From contig JAKTNV010000003.1 of the NCBI GenBank assembly GCA_022747635.1, positions 51,710,857-51,774,856 on the forward strand: DNA of 64,000 nucleotides. Reading direction: 5' to 3'. The notes beneath the pieces are model-generated. The model saw only the letters and a list, made by a program, of their open reading frames with translations. It had not been told where the DNA came from and ran no database searches. A program made the position numbers and the translations under genes. This stretch comes from Hetaerina americana (taxonomy: Eukaryota > Arthropoda > Insecta > Odonata > Calopterygidae). Position 1 is the stretch's first letter; every line of letters begins with the position of its first letter. Shown one piece after another: positions 25,111-36,309 of the stretch.

Positions 25111-25236
25111 AATACTTCTAGTTTGAATAAAAGGAACGGTAACTACGGCCGTATCAATATTATGGTAAGAATGAACCCCATCAGGAGTCTACAAGAGTAC
25201 GGCTGGGGTTGATTCTTCCCATAATACTTCTAGTTT
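25111..25236. repeat. Small hairpin-bearing segment between 14-bp direct repeats
   Basis: AATACTTCTAGTTT occurs at 25111-25124 and again at 25223-25236. Between them lies a hairpin with 23-nt arms (25158-25180 and 25204-25226, two mismatches) and a 23-nt loop. The second arm overlaps the second direct repeat by a few bases. This looks like a tiny insertion with a target-site duplication or a microRNA-precursor-like hairpin. I cannot tell which. Confidence 0.5.
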
Positions 25237-25721
25237 ATTAATCATCTATTTCCATTACGAGAGAGTTAAAGGAAGAGAATTTGAAAAGTTCGACATTTTA
25301 TAATATTTAACTTTATCAAATGAGCCTAGCTCCCCATCAAAATCAAATTATTTAGGTGCAAACAGTAGACTTGTTTTTATCATTCTCTCGCCATTAAAAA
25401 TTTCGAAGTCGGATTTAAAAATTTGGAGTCTTGGTAAACGTGGGCAAAAGCCATAATATTCACTCAAGTCAACGTTTAACTAACATATTAAGATTTTCAG
25501 ATAATGACACATTCGTTGGAAAATTATATAAAGTTACATAAAAGCGCGGAAAACATCATGTATATGTATGTATATATTCCTTCCGCAGTTCCTTCTTTCC
25601 AAAGAGGAAGGCGGTTTGGCCACCGAAATTTAGGAATACGTGTGATTTTCATATGTTTGTGTTTCCCCATGTTTTTGTTCGCCTGCGCTTTCTCACTTCT
25701 CCGTTTTATTTATTTATATCT
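25237..25721. other. No recognisable feature
   Basis: AT-rich sequence leading into a LINE 3' end. Nothing assigned. Confidence 0.5.
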
Positions 25722-27945
25722 ATATACCCTATCAGCAACCGCCAGGGTGTGTGGCAGGGGGTGAATACACACTAGAATAATTTTGACGCGAATATTTTGA
25801 CCCCTGCCGTCATCGGACAATGTTATAATGATCCCCTATTGTTCGTCGAAAAAATCGTTCGTCGTATATCTACCTGTTCTCCCGTTATATCCCACTAATT
25901 TTATTGACATGATCTCTCCTATCGTAGTACGATGGGGTAATTATACATTTTGAACATCACTGCTGAAGAGACCTCCTACCAATGTATGCAACAGCTTCAA
26001 TCTGTAATTTAACCTTCGCTCCGTGAGTGATTCCCTGCCTAGTCCTAACCTTTTGGATACGCTACGTAACAAGTTAATCATAACAACGTTTTACAAATCT
26101 AGATCCTCCACGATGCACGCTATCAAATTCGGCGGTTAATTCAACTTCCTGAGGATCGCATATACTTGCAGCATACTCTAAAGGAGACCTAACCAGCGAC
26201 AGGTAACATTTTTCTTTGACATTTTCATCAAATTTACCTAGTACTCTTCTGATAAATCCCAATTTTTTGTTGGCTTGTCCACATATTCCCCGTGTATGTT
26301 TCACTCAGAGGAGATCGTGACTAAGGGTAACGCCTGGGTATGTTATTGAGTCTACACATTCCATTTCGATATTCCTAATACAGTAGGCGTTCGGGAGGGA
26401 ATAGCTCTTTTTCCAAAAATGTATGACTACGCTCTTTTTCAAATGTAATTCTAATTGCCAAGTGTGCCAAGGATATCACGGTAAACCACTGCATCTTCGG
26501 CACATAAACGTACCTTACCAGTGACTACGGAGTCAATGTCGTTAACGTAAAGTAGGAATAAAAGAGGTCCGATGACACTTCCCTGGGGCACACCCGAAGT
26601 AACTTCTATTGCATTTGAGCTAACCTCATCTATTTGAACCCGACGATTCAAAAGGTCCACCCCCGGATATTTTTATCCATACCAAATGCTTCTAGTTTTG
26701 TGAGTAGTTTACGATGAGGTACTTTGTCGACGGCTATATTAAAATCTAGAAAAATCGCTCTACTGGAATATTGCCCTCTTCTGAAATAACGCAACGCTAC
26801 GCTACGGTGTAATTTCCGAAGCTAGATGCTTAAATATACAAGCGGGTATTTCATTGGGCCCGGAGAATTTATTAGGCTTGATATTTTTCAGCATACGTTC
26901 TAATCAATTATATGAGATCTCGATTTTGGGAACCGGGCATGATTTGGTTAGCTATCGGGGGTATTCTGTGAGATACTTGTAAAGACGCTTTGAAAGAAAG
27001 AATTTAATAAGTTAGCTTTTTCAAAACTGCTGGCTACTCTATCGCCTTTATATTTTTGAGTAAATTAATAGTTGACTTATTTCCTTGAACTTCTCTGACG
27101 CATGACCAAAATGCTTTTGGGTTCTCTTTAAAATTTTCCGCTAACCTTTGCCATCTGTATTCCTTTAACGCTCTCCGAAATTCATTCTTGGCATTCGCCC
27201 TAGTTATATTAAAATCATAAGTGATCTCATTCTTTTTGTCGATAGAGACATCCTCCCTAATGTTTTTCATCTTGGCGTGACATAGCCTTTGACGTCGTAA
27301 CGCCCTTCTAACATCCGCGTTGTACCATCTAGGTTCCGTGTAATCGTTTAAAAATTTACTGGAAATGAACTTGTTGACTGCTGAGCTCAGGAAGTAATGC
27401 CACGTATCCTCAGTATTTCGGTTATTACTATATTTCTTAAAACCAGTAAATTGATTCTGTAGCACGCCGAACTTTAGGCCATTGTAGTCCCGTTCTTTAA
27501 AAAAGTTAATTTTCCAACAAGGCTTCTCATTTCGGACCCCATGAAGCGAAAACTTAGCATTTACTGCCATATGGTCATTAATTCATTTTACAATTTATTT
27601 AGATCACACTTTTTCGGGAATATTCGTCACTAAAAAATCCATAATACTATCCCCCCTAGTTGCTTAAGTGACAAGTTGATTCAATGAGCTCAACATAAAA
27701 GAATTCAATAGCGATTCTCAAATATCTTTGTCTTTTCCGCCCGTTTTAAAACTATATGTGCTCCAGTCAATAGATGGAACATTGAAATCCCCACCGATGA
27801 TAACGTCGCGACCATTGGGTTAGGATAAAAATCCTTTGGTTTACTGATTTAATTCTAATATTGAATTGTCTCTGTCGGCTGGCGGTCTGTAAAATGCGCA
27901 TACATAAATTCTTTTGAATTGAGGACTTCTAGTGAAAATAAAAAA
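25722..27945 (-). mobile_element. CR1/Jockey-like non-LTR retrotransposon (copy A), 5'-truncated and decayed
   Basis: On the minus strand, from high to low coordinates: the end of an endonuclease domain (YVCAFYRPPAD, then GGDFNVPSIDW near 27790); a 178-codon open segment at 27034-27570 between endonuclease and RT; RT motifs [20 protein letters not shown] (26540-26610); and the C-terminal region LGFIRRVLG..YLSLVRSPLEYAAS (26074-26304). The YADD box has mutated to CAED. Compared with copy B, an internal block of about 300 bp upstream of the RT palm is deleted around 26790. The 3' end is the shared segment beginning (on +) CGCCAGGGTGTGTGGCAGGG at 25740. Not functional. Confidence 0.85.
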
Positions 27946-28036
27946 ATAAATAAATAAAGGATAAAGATGACACTATGAAGGCGAGTAAAAATTGTATCAG
28001 CTACATCAGCCAAAAATATAAATATCTTTGAAACCG

Positions 28037-28202
28037 AACGCTCTTCGGCGACTCTCACATACATAAAAACATTTATTAAGATTTTTAAATCATAGAAATA
28101 CAAAGGGCTCTCCAATAGTTTTGACGTTTCGACGGCACGGCCGTCATCATCATAAACATCTTAACAATGTTTTTATGTATTTTTGCGTCACCGAAAAGCG
28201 TT
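28037..28202. repeat. Inverted repeat enclosing a hammerhead-like dyad
   Basis: Arms of about 47 bp (28039-28085 and 28154-28200) are roughly 80% complementary with one indel. Between them, on the minus strand, lies TGATGAT followed by the stem GACGGC-CGT-GCCGTC and directly by GAAAC (28126-28153). Order and spacing resemble the TGATGA / stem II / GAAAC core of a hammerhead ribozyme, as known in Penelope-like retroelements. The core has an extra T and lacks the leading C, so an active ribozyme is unlikely. It may be a decayed terminal repeat of such an element. Confidence 0.4.
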
Positions 28203-28224
28203 TTGTGTACGTATATATGTGACA

Positions 28225-28312
28225 GTCGGAAAGTAGAACTAGTACCAGAACTTCCATTCTTACCTAGCAAACGGACCATCAGGTTGATAACTGTGTGTGT
28301 GTGTATATATAT
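28225..28312 (+). mobile_element. SINE family A, 3' fragment
   Basis: AGTACCAGAACTTCC at 28246 matches the middle of the SINE-A body. After a deletion comes CCTAGCAAACGGACCATCAG and GTTGATAACTGTG, matching the SINE-A 3' end (CCGACCTTCGGGTTGATTACTGTG in copy 1), then (TG)n(TA)n. It shows that the family's tail grows into a TG/TA microsatellite. Confidence 0.6.
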
Positions 28313-28356
28313 ATATGTACGGCAGCAAAAGCATCGTATATATATATATATATATG

Positions 28357-28411
<55 letters not shown>
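28290..28411. repeat. (TG)n(TA)n microsatellite
   Basis: A TG run then about 100 bp of TA repeats, with a short unique interruption (GTACGGCAGCAAAAGCATCG) at 28317. The LINE-R copy R2 begins exactly at its 3' edge. Confidence 0.95.
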
Positions 28412-28412
<1 letters not shown>

Positions 28413-29765
28413 GAGATCAGTTTTAGTTCCTATTCCGAAAAAGGTAAAGGCCACGTCATGTGAGGACTATAGGACAATTAGTTTGATATCCCACGCAGCT
28501 TAAGTTGTTCTCAGGATCATAAACAAAAGGATAGAGAGTAGGGCAAATGATTACTTAGGGGATGATCAGTTTGGGTTTAGGAAGGGAAGAGGTACGCGTG
28601 ATGCCATTGCAGTAATGAGATTATTAATCGAGAGGAATATAGAACACAACCAGGAGGTATTTGCCTGTTTCGTAGATTTCGAAAAAGCGTTTGATAGAGT
28701 GAATTGGGAAAAACTAATGAGTATATTGCAGAAAATAGGAATAGATTGGAGGGAAAGGAGGCTAATCCGCAACCTGTACATGTCTCAGACTGCTCAGGTG
28801 CGGGTGGGAAACGGGGAGTCAGGATGGGCAGTGTTAGGAAGGGGTGTAAGGCAGGGTTGCCCATTGTCACCGTTGCTGTTCAACCTGTATGCAGAGGAAA
28901 TGATCAAAGAGGCATGGGAAGAACTCGAGGTAGGAATGAAAGTGGGCGGGGAATTCGTAAAATCAGTCAGGTTTGCTGATGACCAAGCTTTAGTTTGTCA
29001 GTCAGCCAAGGGGCTGCAAGCATTGCTTAGTGAATTGGAAATTCAGTGCGACAGGTATGGGATGAGAATCAATATTAATAACACAAAGGTTATGCGATTT
29101 CCTAGAAAGAAAAAGGCCAAGCTTAACATTAAAATAGGAGGGCAAAAGCTAGAGCAGGTAGAACAGTTTACGTATCTCGGTAGTGTTTTGGACCAACACG
29201 GTCAAAGTAGTAGGGACGTAAGGAGAAGAATTGCGCTAGGCAAAGAGGCTTTCACAAGGAGGAGGGAGTTGATGACAGGGACTTTGAGTTAGGATGATGA
29301 AACTTTGATATGGAGCGTAGCTATGTACGGTGCGGAAACGTGGTCACTGAAGCAGGAGGATAGACGTAGATTGGAGGCTTTTGAAATGTGGGTGTGGAGA
29401 AGAATGGAAAAGGTGAAATGGACAGAGAAGAAAAAAAATGAGGAAGTACTTGGTATGGTGGGCGAAGAGAGGGGTTTGTTGGGAGCAATCCTATGGAGGC
29501 AGGAAAAGTGGATGAAGGGGGTGTTGACCGGCAGTGGGATGTTGAAGACTGTGATAGAGGGTAGAATGTTGGGCAAAAGAGGAAAGGGAAGGAACAGGAT
29601 AGGGATGTTGGACGGGATGAAGGGAGGAAGAAAGTACTCAGAGATGAAGAGGGACCTGATATAGAGTAGGATGATGGATTTTGTGTTTTGTTAGGAGTAA
29701 TAAAATACTATATTTGTTTGGTAGTTGTGTCCATCCAAAAACCTACCTTAACCGGTAGATTACTT
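28412..29765 (+). mobile_element. Non-LTR retrotransposon, family R (copy R2), best-preserved RT
   Basis: A 5'-truncated LINE starting in the reverse transcriptase region right after a (TA)n tract. One reading frame runs from 28411 to 29664 (about 417 codons) with only two in-frame stops (28501 and 29290) and no frameshift that I can detect. A 3' untranslated segment follows with GTCCATCCAAAAACCTACC near 29729, shared with copy R1. All three family-R pieces in the window are on the + strand. Confidence 0.85.
28504..29664 (+). pseudogene. Reverse transcriptase of LINE family R (interrupted)
   Basis: RT motifs appear in order: FGFRKGRGTRDAI (28571), FVDFEKAFDRVNW (28669), the GVRQGCPLSPLLFNLY palm motif (28843), the catalytic FADDQAL box (28972) and YLGSVLDQHG (29173). 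After the stop TAG at 29290 the same frame continues as ETLIWSVAMYGAETWSLKQ and then a basic C-terminal block (WVWRRMEKVKW, LGKRGKGRNR) typical of LINEs that end without an RNase H domain. The enzyme would prime reverse transcription at the target site. The two nonsense codons and the missing N-terminus make this copy inactive. The clade is not assigned. Confidence 0.85.
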
Positions 29766-29889
29766 TAAAATATATATATATACATACAAAAGCAGTATGA
29801 CTTATTTTTTCCTAAATAGACGGACGGCAGCGCGGTGGCTTCCATTTTCGAGTTCTAGGGAGGGTAGTCTAAGTAAATGCTGAAGGCCG

Positions 29890-30691
29890 GTGGTAGTTGG
29901 CTCCCAGCCTTTGCGGAATGCAAACCGTTCTTTTGCGAAACCTCTACTACGTGACCTTTTTACGCTCCGTCATCGACCGGTTATTGGATAACATCTACGC
30001 CATCAAATTTTGCCTGAAGCTGGGTAAAATCGGAAAAGAGGCTCCTGGCATGCTCAAGGCAACTTTTGATGATGGCACCATGGAGAGATCGGGTTTTTCG
30101 TGCGGCACAAGTTGTTTCGGGAGAATTGAGAAGATGTTGAAGACGCCGAACGTTCAGGACGCTCATCGACCTCAAAAACTAACGAAAATCTTGCAAGTGT
30201 GAAGGCTTTGTTTGGACAGGGATCGAAGATTAAATGTTTACATGGTTTAGGGTGAACTTGGCATCCCTTAAAGTAATGTGCATCAACTTGTGATTGAAAA
30301 CATGGGCATGAGAAAAGTGTGTGCGACGAGAGCTCTTAGACAAACAAAGGAAACTCGCACGCGCACACGCCAAGAACTTCTCGAACATTTGAGTGAGGAT
30401 CCACATTTTTTAGACAATGTCCCAAAAGACTTCTTCCTCTTCCCCCTCCTCAAATTGCTGAAAGGACATCACTAGGGCTCGGTGAAAGAGTTATAATAGG
30501 CCGGACGAGGGAGCTTAGTAACATTCCAGGCGCCGCCTTCCAGAAGGCGGAAAGATGGGTGGAAAATTCGCTGGCAGCGGTGTGTGGACGCACAAGGGTT
30601 CCTACTTCGAAGACTTTTGAGTGAACGTATCAATTTTGGCATATCGATTTTTTTTAATGGACTCAGTCCTGCTAATTTTCAATCGACCTTG
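29890..30691 (+). mobile_element. Mariner remnant, family D, with catalytic core deleted
   Basis: The + strand frames carry eroded mariner sequence. The first helix-turn-helix is IKFCLKLGKIGKEAPGMLK (about 30001-30060). NVQDAHRP is a decayed ERSGRPS linker. NMGMRKVCATR is the end of the second helix-turn-helix (30299). ELLEHLSEDPHFLDNV (30376) is then joined directly to PKDFFLFPLLKLLKGHH (30423), so the segment with the first and second catalytic aspartates is missing. A decayed C-terminus follows. The 3' terminal repeat is probably TTTCAATCGACCTTG ending at 30691 before TATA. I could not find the matching 5' terminal repeat. Frameshifts throughout. Confidence 0.75.
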
Positions 30692-30693
30692 TA

Positions 30694-31917
30694 TATACAT
30701 ACACAAACACGCACAAGCATATATGAAATCACATATGTAGCCAATATTTAAGATATTATAAATGCTTCACTTATATTTAATTTGTATACTTGATGGACTG
30801 CCTTTGAGTGACAGTATTTCCCAACGTTTCATTATGTATTTAGTTTGACATCATTTGGTGTGTCGCGCTCAAGCCTTGGTTAATACGAACTAGGAGTGGT
30901 CATCGGGCCAACGTAATTATCGGAAAGCAACGGGAAGTGAGGCTTCAGGGCCCGGCACAAAAGGAGGGCGGAAGACGGAAGAGGTGGGTGAAAAGGGGTG
31001 AGTGGGTGTTTTATTAATCAGTTGAAGTAGCAGGGGAAGGGAGCAGGCTAAAATGTGAAAGTTGAGCTGGGGAGGAGTTGGGTCTCAAACCAACGGTTCG
31101 GAATATTAATAAGCCGATAGGAACAGGATGGGAGGGAAATAGGTTTCGGAAAGTTATGAAGTCGAGAAAAAATTGATTCCCGGATAAAACATTGATCCAG
31201 GATGGAGGACGTTGTACTCCTGAAACATTATTAACTTCTTTGAGTGATATATTTATCGCTACCCATAGTGAATCATATTCTATTAGGTGCATATGTTCCC
31301 AAACAGTGCTCAGACTTTAATACGGTCTAAATCAACGTAGTGTTTTTTATCAGCACAGTTGATCGTGGGGTCAGTATTTATATTCAATTTTAAAAAAATG
31401 CCATGGTTTAGCGTTCAAATTTGCTGAATGTGTGCTTTTCATAGTTTTTATCATACTTTTTTTTTCTATTTTCATGACAAAATTGTTTTCTTGTAGGACT
31501 ACCTGCCCAACGCTGAAAATATTCTCTTTTTATTAGCTTTCACTGTCATTAATACTGAAAATCATGCTCCAGATACATGTTTGAATCAAACTTTTCGTAT
31601 TTCTGGACTAGTTATGTTTTGGAAGAGTGCCTGACTTCGCACAGGTTAATCAAATTATTGTTGGATTCTTTCATCTTTGATATGTGAATTTACTATTACT
31701 GCTTCCCAAATAACTTCTGTCTTTCATTTCCCAATTGGATGTCTCCGTTACCTTTTGATTTTCAGCCGCGGACATACATATATTTTTTATTTTAATTAAT
31801 AACAAATTATCATACTTAATCCGCTTAATGTGAGCTTTTTAGTTTGCCTTCTTTAAATGAATCATTAATTTATGGTGATTGGGCTGAAGAATTGACTGGA
31901 ATAGAGGAATCGTAAAA
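30694..31917. other. No recognisable gene
   Basis: AT-rich sequence with a small G-rich patch at 30950-31080. Nothing assigned. Confidence 0.5.
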
Positions 31918-31919
31918 AG

Positions 31920-31980
<61 letters not shown>

Positions 31981-31982
31981 TA
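31918..31982. repeat. (TA)n microsatellite
   Basis: About 55 bp of uninterrupted TA repeats followed by ATAATATATA. Confidence 0.95.
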
Positions 31983-32119
31983 ATTAGCGAAACTGGTAAA
32001 CGGAATTGTTCCATTCAATTGTATTACGTATCTCGTAGTGCTTAAGCACTGGTGTCAAATGTTCGTCCATAAGAAAAGGTATCAGGCCTCACTTCGTGGG
32101 AGCTTTATACGTTCATTTT

Positions 32120-32262
32120 GAAGAACTAGAATCACATGGCATACTTCCACACTTGATTATTCTACCAACGGCGGTTTCGATGCCATTTTCAAGGCGCTGA
32201 GTAAGTGAGCTATCACGTTTTTATACTAGTATACTAGTTTATACTAGTTTTTAGTATAGGTA
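32120..32262. repeat. Possible Penelope-like remnant and TACTAGT micro-repeat
   Basis: On the minus strand, CTTGAAAATGGCATCGAAAC followed by CGCCG (about 32167-32192) resembles the ATGGC...CGAAAC motif seen in Penelope-like element terminal repeats. The resemblance is from memory and weak. Next to it, TATACTAGT is repeated three to four times at 32220-32250. Confidence 0.25.
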
Positions 32263-34715
32263 CTGGAGAAGAGAGGGGTTTTTCGTGGTTGGAGAGGGTT
32301 TGCAGGCATACGGTGAGATATAACGATTATGGATGGAGTACAAAGTTTTTATACAAGTATTACGCAATATGAAAGTAAAATAAAAAGGAATGATTAATAT
32401 CGCATGACTACAAGATCCTTCATTGGGGAAGAAAAACCGGTCGTGACATTGGCGATACGCGAAATGCATTGGATTATAAGAGGATATTCCAAAATTATCT
32501 GCTGGAAAAAGTTGACCATTGACCTAAATGCAGCGAGGCTCTCTTACCCGACACCTTCAAAATGGCGCTATGAGTCAAAACTATGGTCGGTAAAATAAAT
32601 GAGGTTTGAAAATTTAGGAAGTAATTCTGTCTTAAAAAGAGCAGTTTGTAGTTTAACTGAAAAAAAACCTTTTTTGATGATTCCGATGAAGTCGGCTGTG
32701 ATTGGATCAATTGAATCGGAAATGATTATTAATTTGATTAAGGGAATGAAAATTCAAATAAAAATTAACTTTAATATCAGATTGGAGCGATCTACACTTA
32801 ATTTTTTGTTATTTTCTAGGCAAATCACGGTGAATGTGAAATAAAAATCAAACCAATAATGTTGTCACCCACAATATGAACATTAGATTTCTCGAGATTA
32901 GAGAGTTGTCATTGACGAAGTTAATTTTGCTCTCCGTGAATTGGATTGTCACCTTGAAGTCCATTTACCATTTTACATCCCTCACAATCTCTTACGTCCC
33001 ATCAATTAATTAGTACCATAGTCATTTTAATTATTTATGCCTTCTAATTTCACAAAATGCAAATTTGTATAGTTAAAAAAGGTATGGCTGACAAGCGACC
33101 AACATGAAAATTCAACCAAAGGTCTCATTAAATGTGAGCAAAATCACGCGTTATTATTCGCATTTTCAAAAAACAGCCAAACGGAGCCAGAGTTCCATGT
33201 TTAAGAGTAAAGTAACAAATTAAATATGATTACACACTAGGCATCGGAAAGACTGAACCACAAGACTGCAGTATTTCTAAAATTCTGAAAATCAAATTCA
33301 TGCCTTCGAGGCAGGTAAAAATGGGAGTGAAATTGGATTTGTAGAAAGAATGGTATTGCGTTAGCTCACAAATTACGTGGATGGATATTCATGGATACAA
33401 TTTAACCCGGAGAGTCTAGAGAGACGAAGTAGAAAGAGATTGGCTCTATTCTTTGCTCTCAACGGAAGAGCGTGGAGTAGTGCCAGACTATGAGGACTTG
33501 GAAAACAAATAAGGATACAGTAATGTTTCATACCGCCAATTTACTGCGAAAACGGAATGTTTTGGTGGCCCTGGCTACCACGCCTGGTCGTCGTGCACGC
33601 AGAGAGAGACTGAGAAATTAAAATGTGACCAAGGAGTAGGAAATGACCCGACCTCAGTAGTTTGTGACCGCTGTTGTCTTTTTTGAAGAAAATATGGAAC
33701 AACGTTAGGGAGAGGTAGGAGGAGTAAAGCTTGAATGACGAACAAAAAAATAGAAATAGTAAAGGGATGGAAAGGAAAATGAAATGTGGAATTTATGAAT
33801 ACCTCTTCAACGAATTTGCAAAAAAAATCCGCATGCATACTGAGCTTGTGCTTTTGTTTTGTTTATCTATTGTGGTGGAATAGTAAATTAAATAAAGTTT
33901 TGAAATGTTGACCACCTTCAAATTGTGTTTTCACGGATGGCAATGACTAATTCGCCTTTTTTTGGTGGCAGCCCCACCCTCTTCCCGGCCACTTTTCCAA
34001 GATCCTGGTCCTGTTTCACATGGAATTTATCTTAGCTACGCGAATGCTCCCCTCCCGTTCCTGAATTGTGTAAGTCTTCCTCCTCCTTTTTTCCCTTGTA
34101 TCTTTACCTTTACCTAACCAACCCCTTGCTCCCCATCTCTTCCTTCATTATGTTAATGTGACATTCGCCACTCAACGTTTAAAGTCCCATGATAATGACG
34201 TGGAAGTGTTCAACACAGTTGAAGTACATTTTGCTCATTCAAAGGAAAGTGAATATCATAATTAGTTTAATAAGTATATATATTTCACAAAGTTAAGTCG
34301 CATACGAATATAAATATTATGACACCAGAAACGAGTCGGATGTGCTGTAAATATTTCCATCTGAGCAATAGTTGGTTCGTGAAAATTTGCTGCATCCAAG
34401 TTGCCTTCAGAGACAGCGCATAAATAATTCAATTTTGGAACCATCCTTCGTTTCCCAGCGATAACCCCTCTCCGGGTCCGGTGGTCTTGTGTACCGCAGG
34501 AAAGTAAATATGAGTCTGCACAGTACTTGTAGTATGCAAAAGAAAAACTCTTGATTGAACTTAATTTTGCTCACTTTATTTCATATTAATTCTATTAAGA
34601 TAAACCGGGAATTGCCTTTATTGTTTCGTTTGTGCGAATTTAATAGGAGAATTTGATCTATAGAATTGACACAAAAAACCCGAAAAATCCGATACAACAA
34701 ATTTGTATGTATATA
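32263..34715. other. No recognisable gene
   Basis: AT-rich sequence. The frame 32404-32844 (+) is open for 147 codons except for one stop at 32596-32598, but I recognise no motif and composition is Lys/Ile-rich. The rest shows no repeat or domain that I can name. Confidence 0.45.
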
Positions 34716-35410
34716 TTTACAGAGCAACCTGCAAGCCACTGCTAGGGTTCATGGCAGGGGTTGGTATGGACACCACACTAATTTTTGCACAAAATACTTT
34801 CCCGTCCTCGCGCGGTCGGACAATGTTAATCTGATCCCTTATCGTTCTTGGGAAAAATGGCCCCTTAAATATATATGTTCTACACTTAATCCCTCTAATT
34901 TTATTTGCATGGTCAGTCCAATCGTAGTACAATAGGGTTAATAATACCTTTTCAAAATCATAACATAAGGGACCGCCTTCCAATTAATGCAAGATATTTA
35001 ATCTGTAATTTAACTACTCGCTCCGTGAGTGATTCCCAATTTAGTTCCTCTAGCATTTTTAAACGCTATTCAATTTATTATAATCACGCTTTGCAAAATC
35101 TAGGTCTACACTGCACGCGATCTATTTCGGCAATTAGTCAAAATTTATCAGGGCCCAGAACACTGTCAGCATAATTTAAATGAGGTTTAACTAGCAAAAG
35201 ATAACATTGATCTTAGCCTTTTCGTCAAATTTCCCCAATACCATTCTAATAAATCTAAGTTTTTGTTAGTTCGTCAACATACCTGTATATTCGTATTTCT
35301 GATGAAGAAGAAGTTCGGGAGGAAACTACTTCTATTCCAAAAATCTATCATTGCACACTTTATAAAGTTTAATTCTGATTTCCAAATGCCATACCAACGT
35401 TAAGTTGCAT
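34716..35410 (-). mobile_element. CR1/Jockey-like LINE, 3' fragment (copy C)
   Basis: The + strand sequence GCCACTGCTAGGGTTCATGG..GGGG, the AATGTTAATCTGATCCCTTATCG segment and CAATCTGTAATTTAACTACT..CTCCGTGAGTGATTCCC align in order with copies A, B and D. Upstream coding homology extends to about 35400 (TTCGGGAGG..CTTCTATTCCAAAAATC). It is the most diverged copy, with many indels. No open frame of the element survives. Confidence 0.75.
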
Positions 35411-36309
35411 TAAAGCCATCTGCTAAACTGACTTGATCGTCAGGATTACGGATATACCTTTTAACGACAACACAAATTTATATCATACGCTAAGATGGAA
35501 GCTGAATATTTAGTTGCGTCAAAAATTAAATAAAATTCAGAGAAAAATAAATAGAAACAAATTTATGGAAATAAGAGTGTTTTATCAACTCTGTGACATA
35601 ACATGTGACTAGCTTGACACGAGTAATTCTGCATTTAATTTTTCATGGGAAGCACTAAAAAGACGAATATTCGGGCCAAAGAAATTTGCTCCATATAATG
35701 AATGGCGTAAAGATATTGTGAAAAATGAATTTAGTCTCTGACTTCTTACATAAAATCACGGCAATATCTATTACTCTACGGAGGAATTAATGCATGACTT
35801 AAACGAGCTATATGCATTCTACTTCGTGGAAAAGTGCCTTCGATGGAAACGGAACTCGATTATGATTTGACGCGGAAATCTAATACTTGAGGCTTGACCA
35901 CCCAAGCACACAAAATTGAAAAAAAATGGCTTACATATAAAAACAAAGCCTATGCTGCCAACTTTCAACGCTCGTTTTTGTATCACATAAATTTCGTGAC
36001 CTCTCAATAAAAACTAGGCGAAACACTCCATCTTTCGTGCAATGTAGATGGCGCAATCTGCCGATCACATTTACAAACCTGGCTTAACTGAATTTTATGG
36101 TATACCACAATTATATCAATGGCAGACAGTGAATTTAACCCCTGGAAAAGACACACCGGTCCTAGTTATACAGGAGGCAGTGATCTTATCTATCAGCATG
36201 GGTCCCATTCATGCCGCTGACATAACTGGACTGGCATGACATGAAGGATAAACTTTAACATCATGATAGATTCAACATTTATTAGTTTATTCATGTACCC
36301 AGCAAGCAA
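35411..36309. other. No recognisable gene
   Basis: AT-rich sequence. A 63-codon frame at 36048-36239 (+) has no motif that I recognise. Confidence 0.5.

Noticed and set aside
32404..32844. 147-codon + frame with a single stop
   Set aside because: Lys/Ile-rich composition in AT-rich DNA, no motif, no splice signals.
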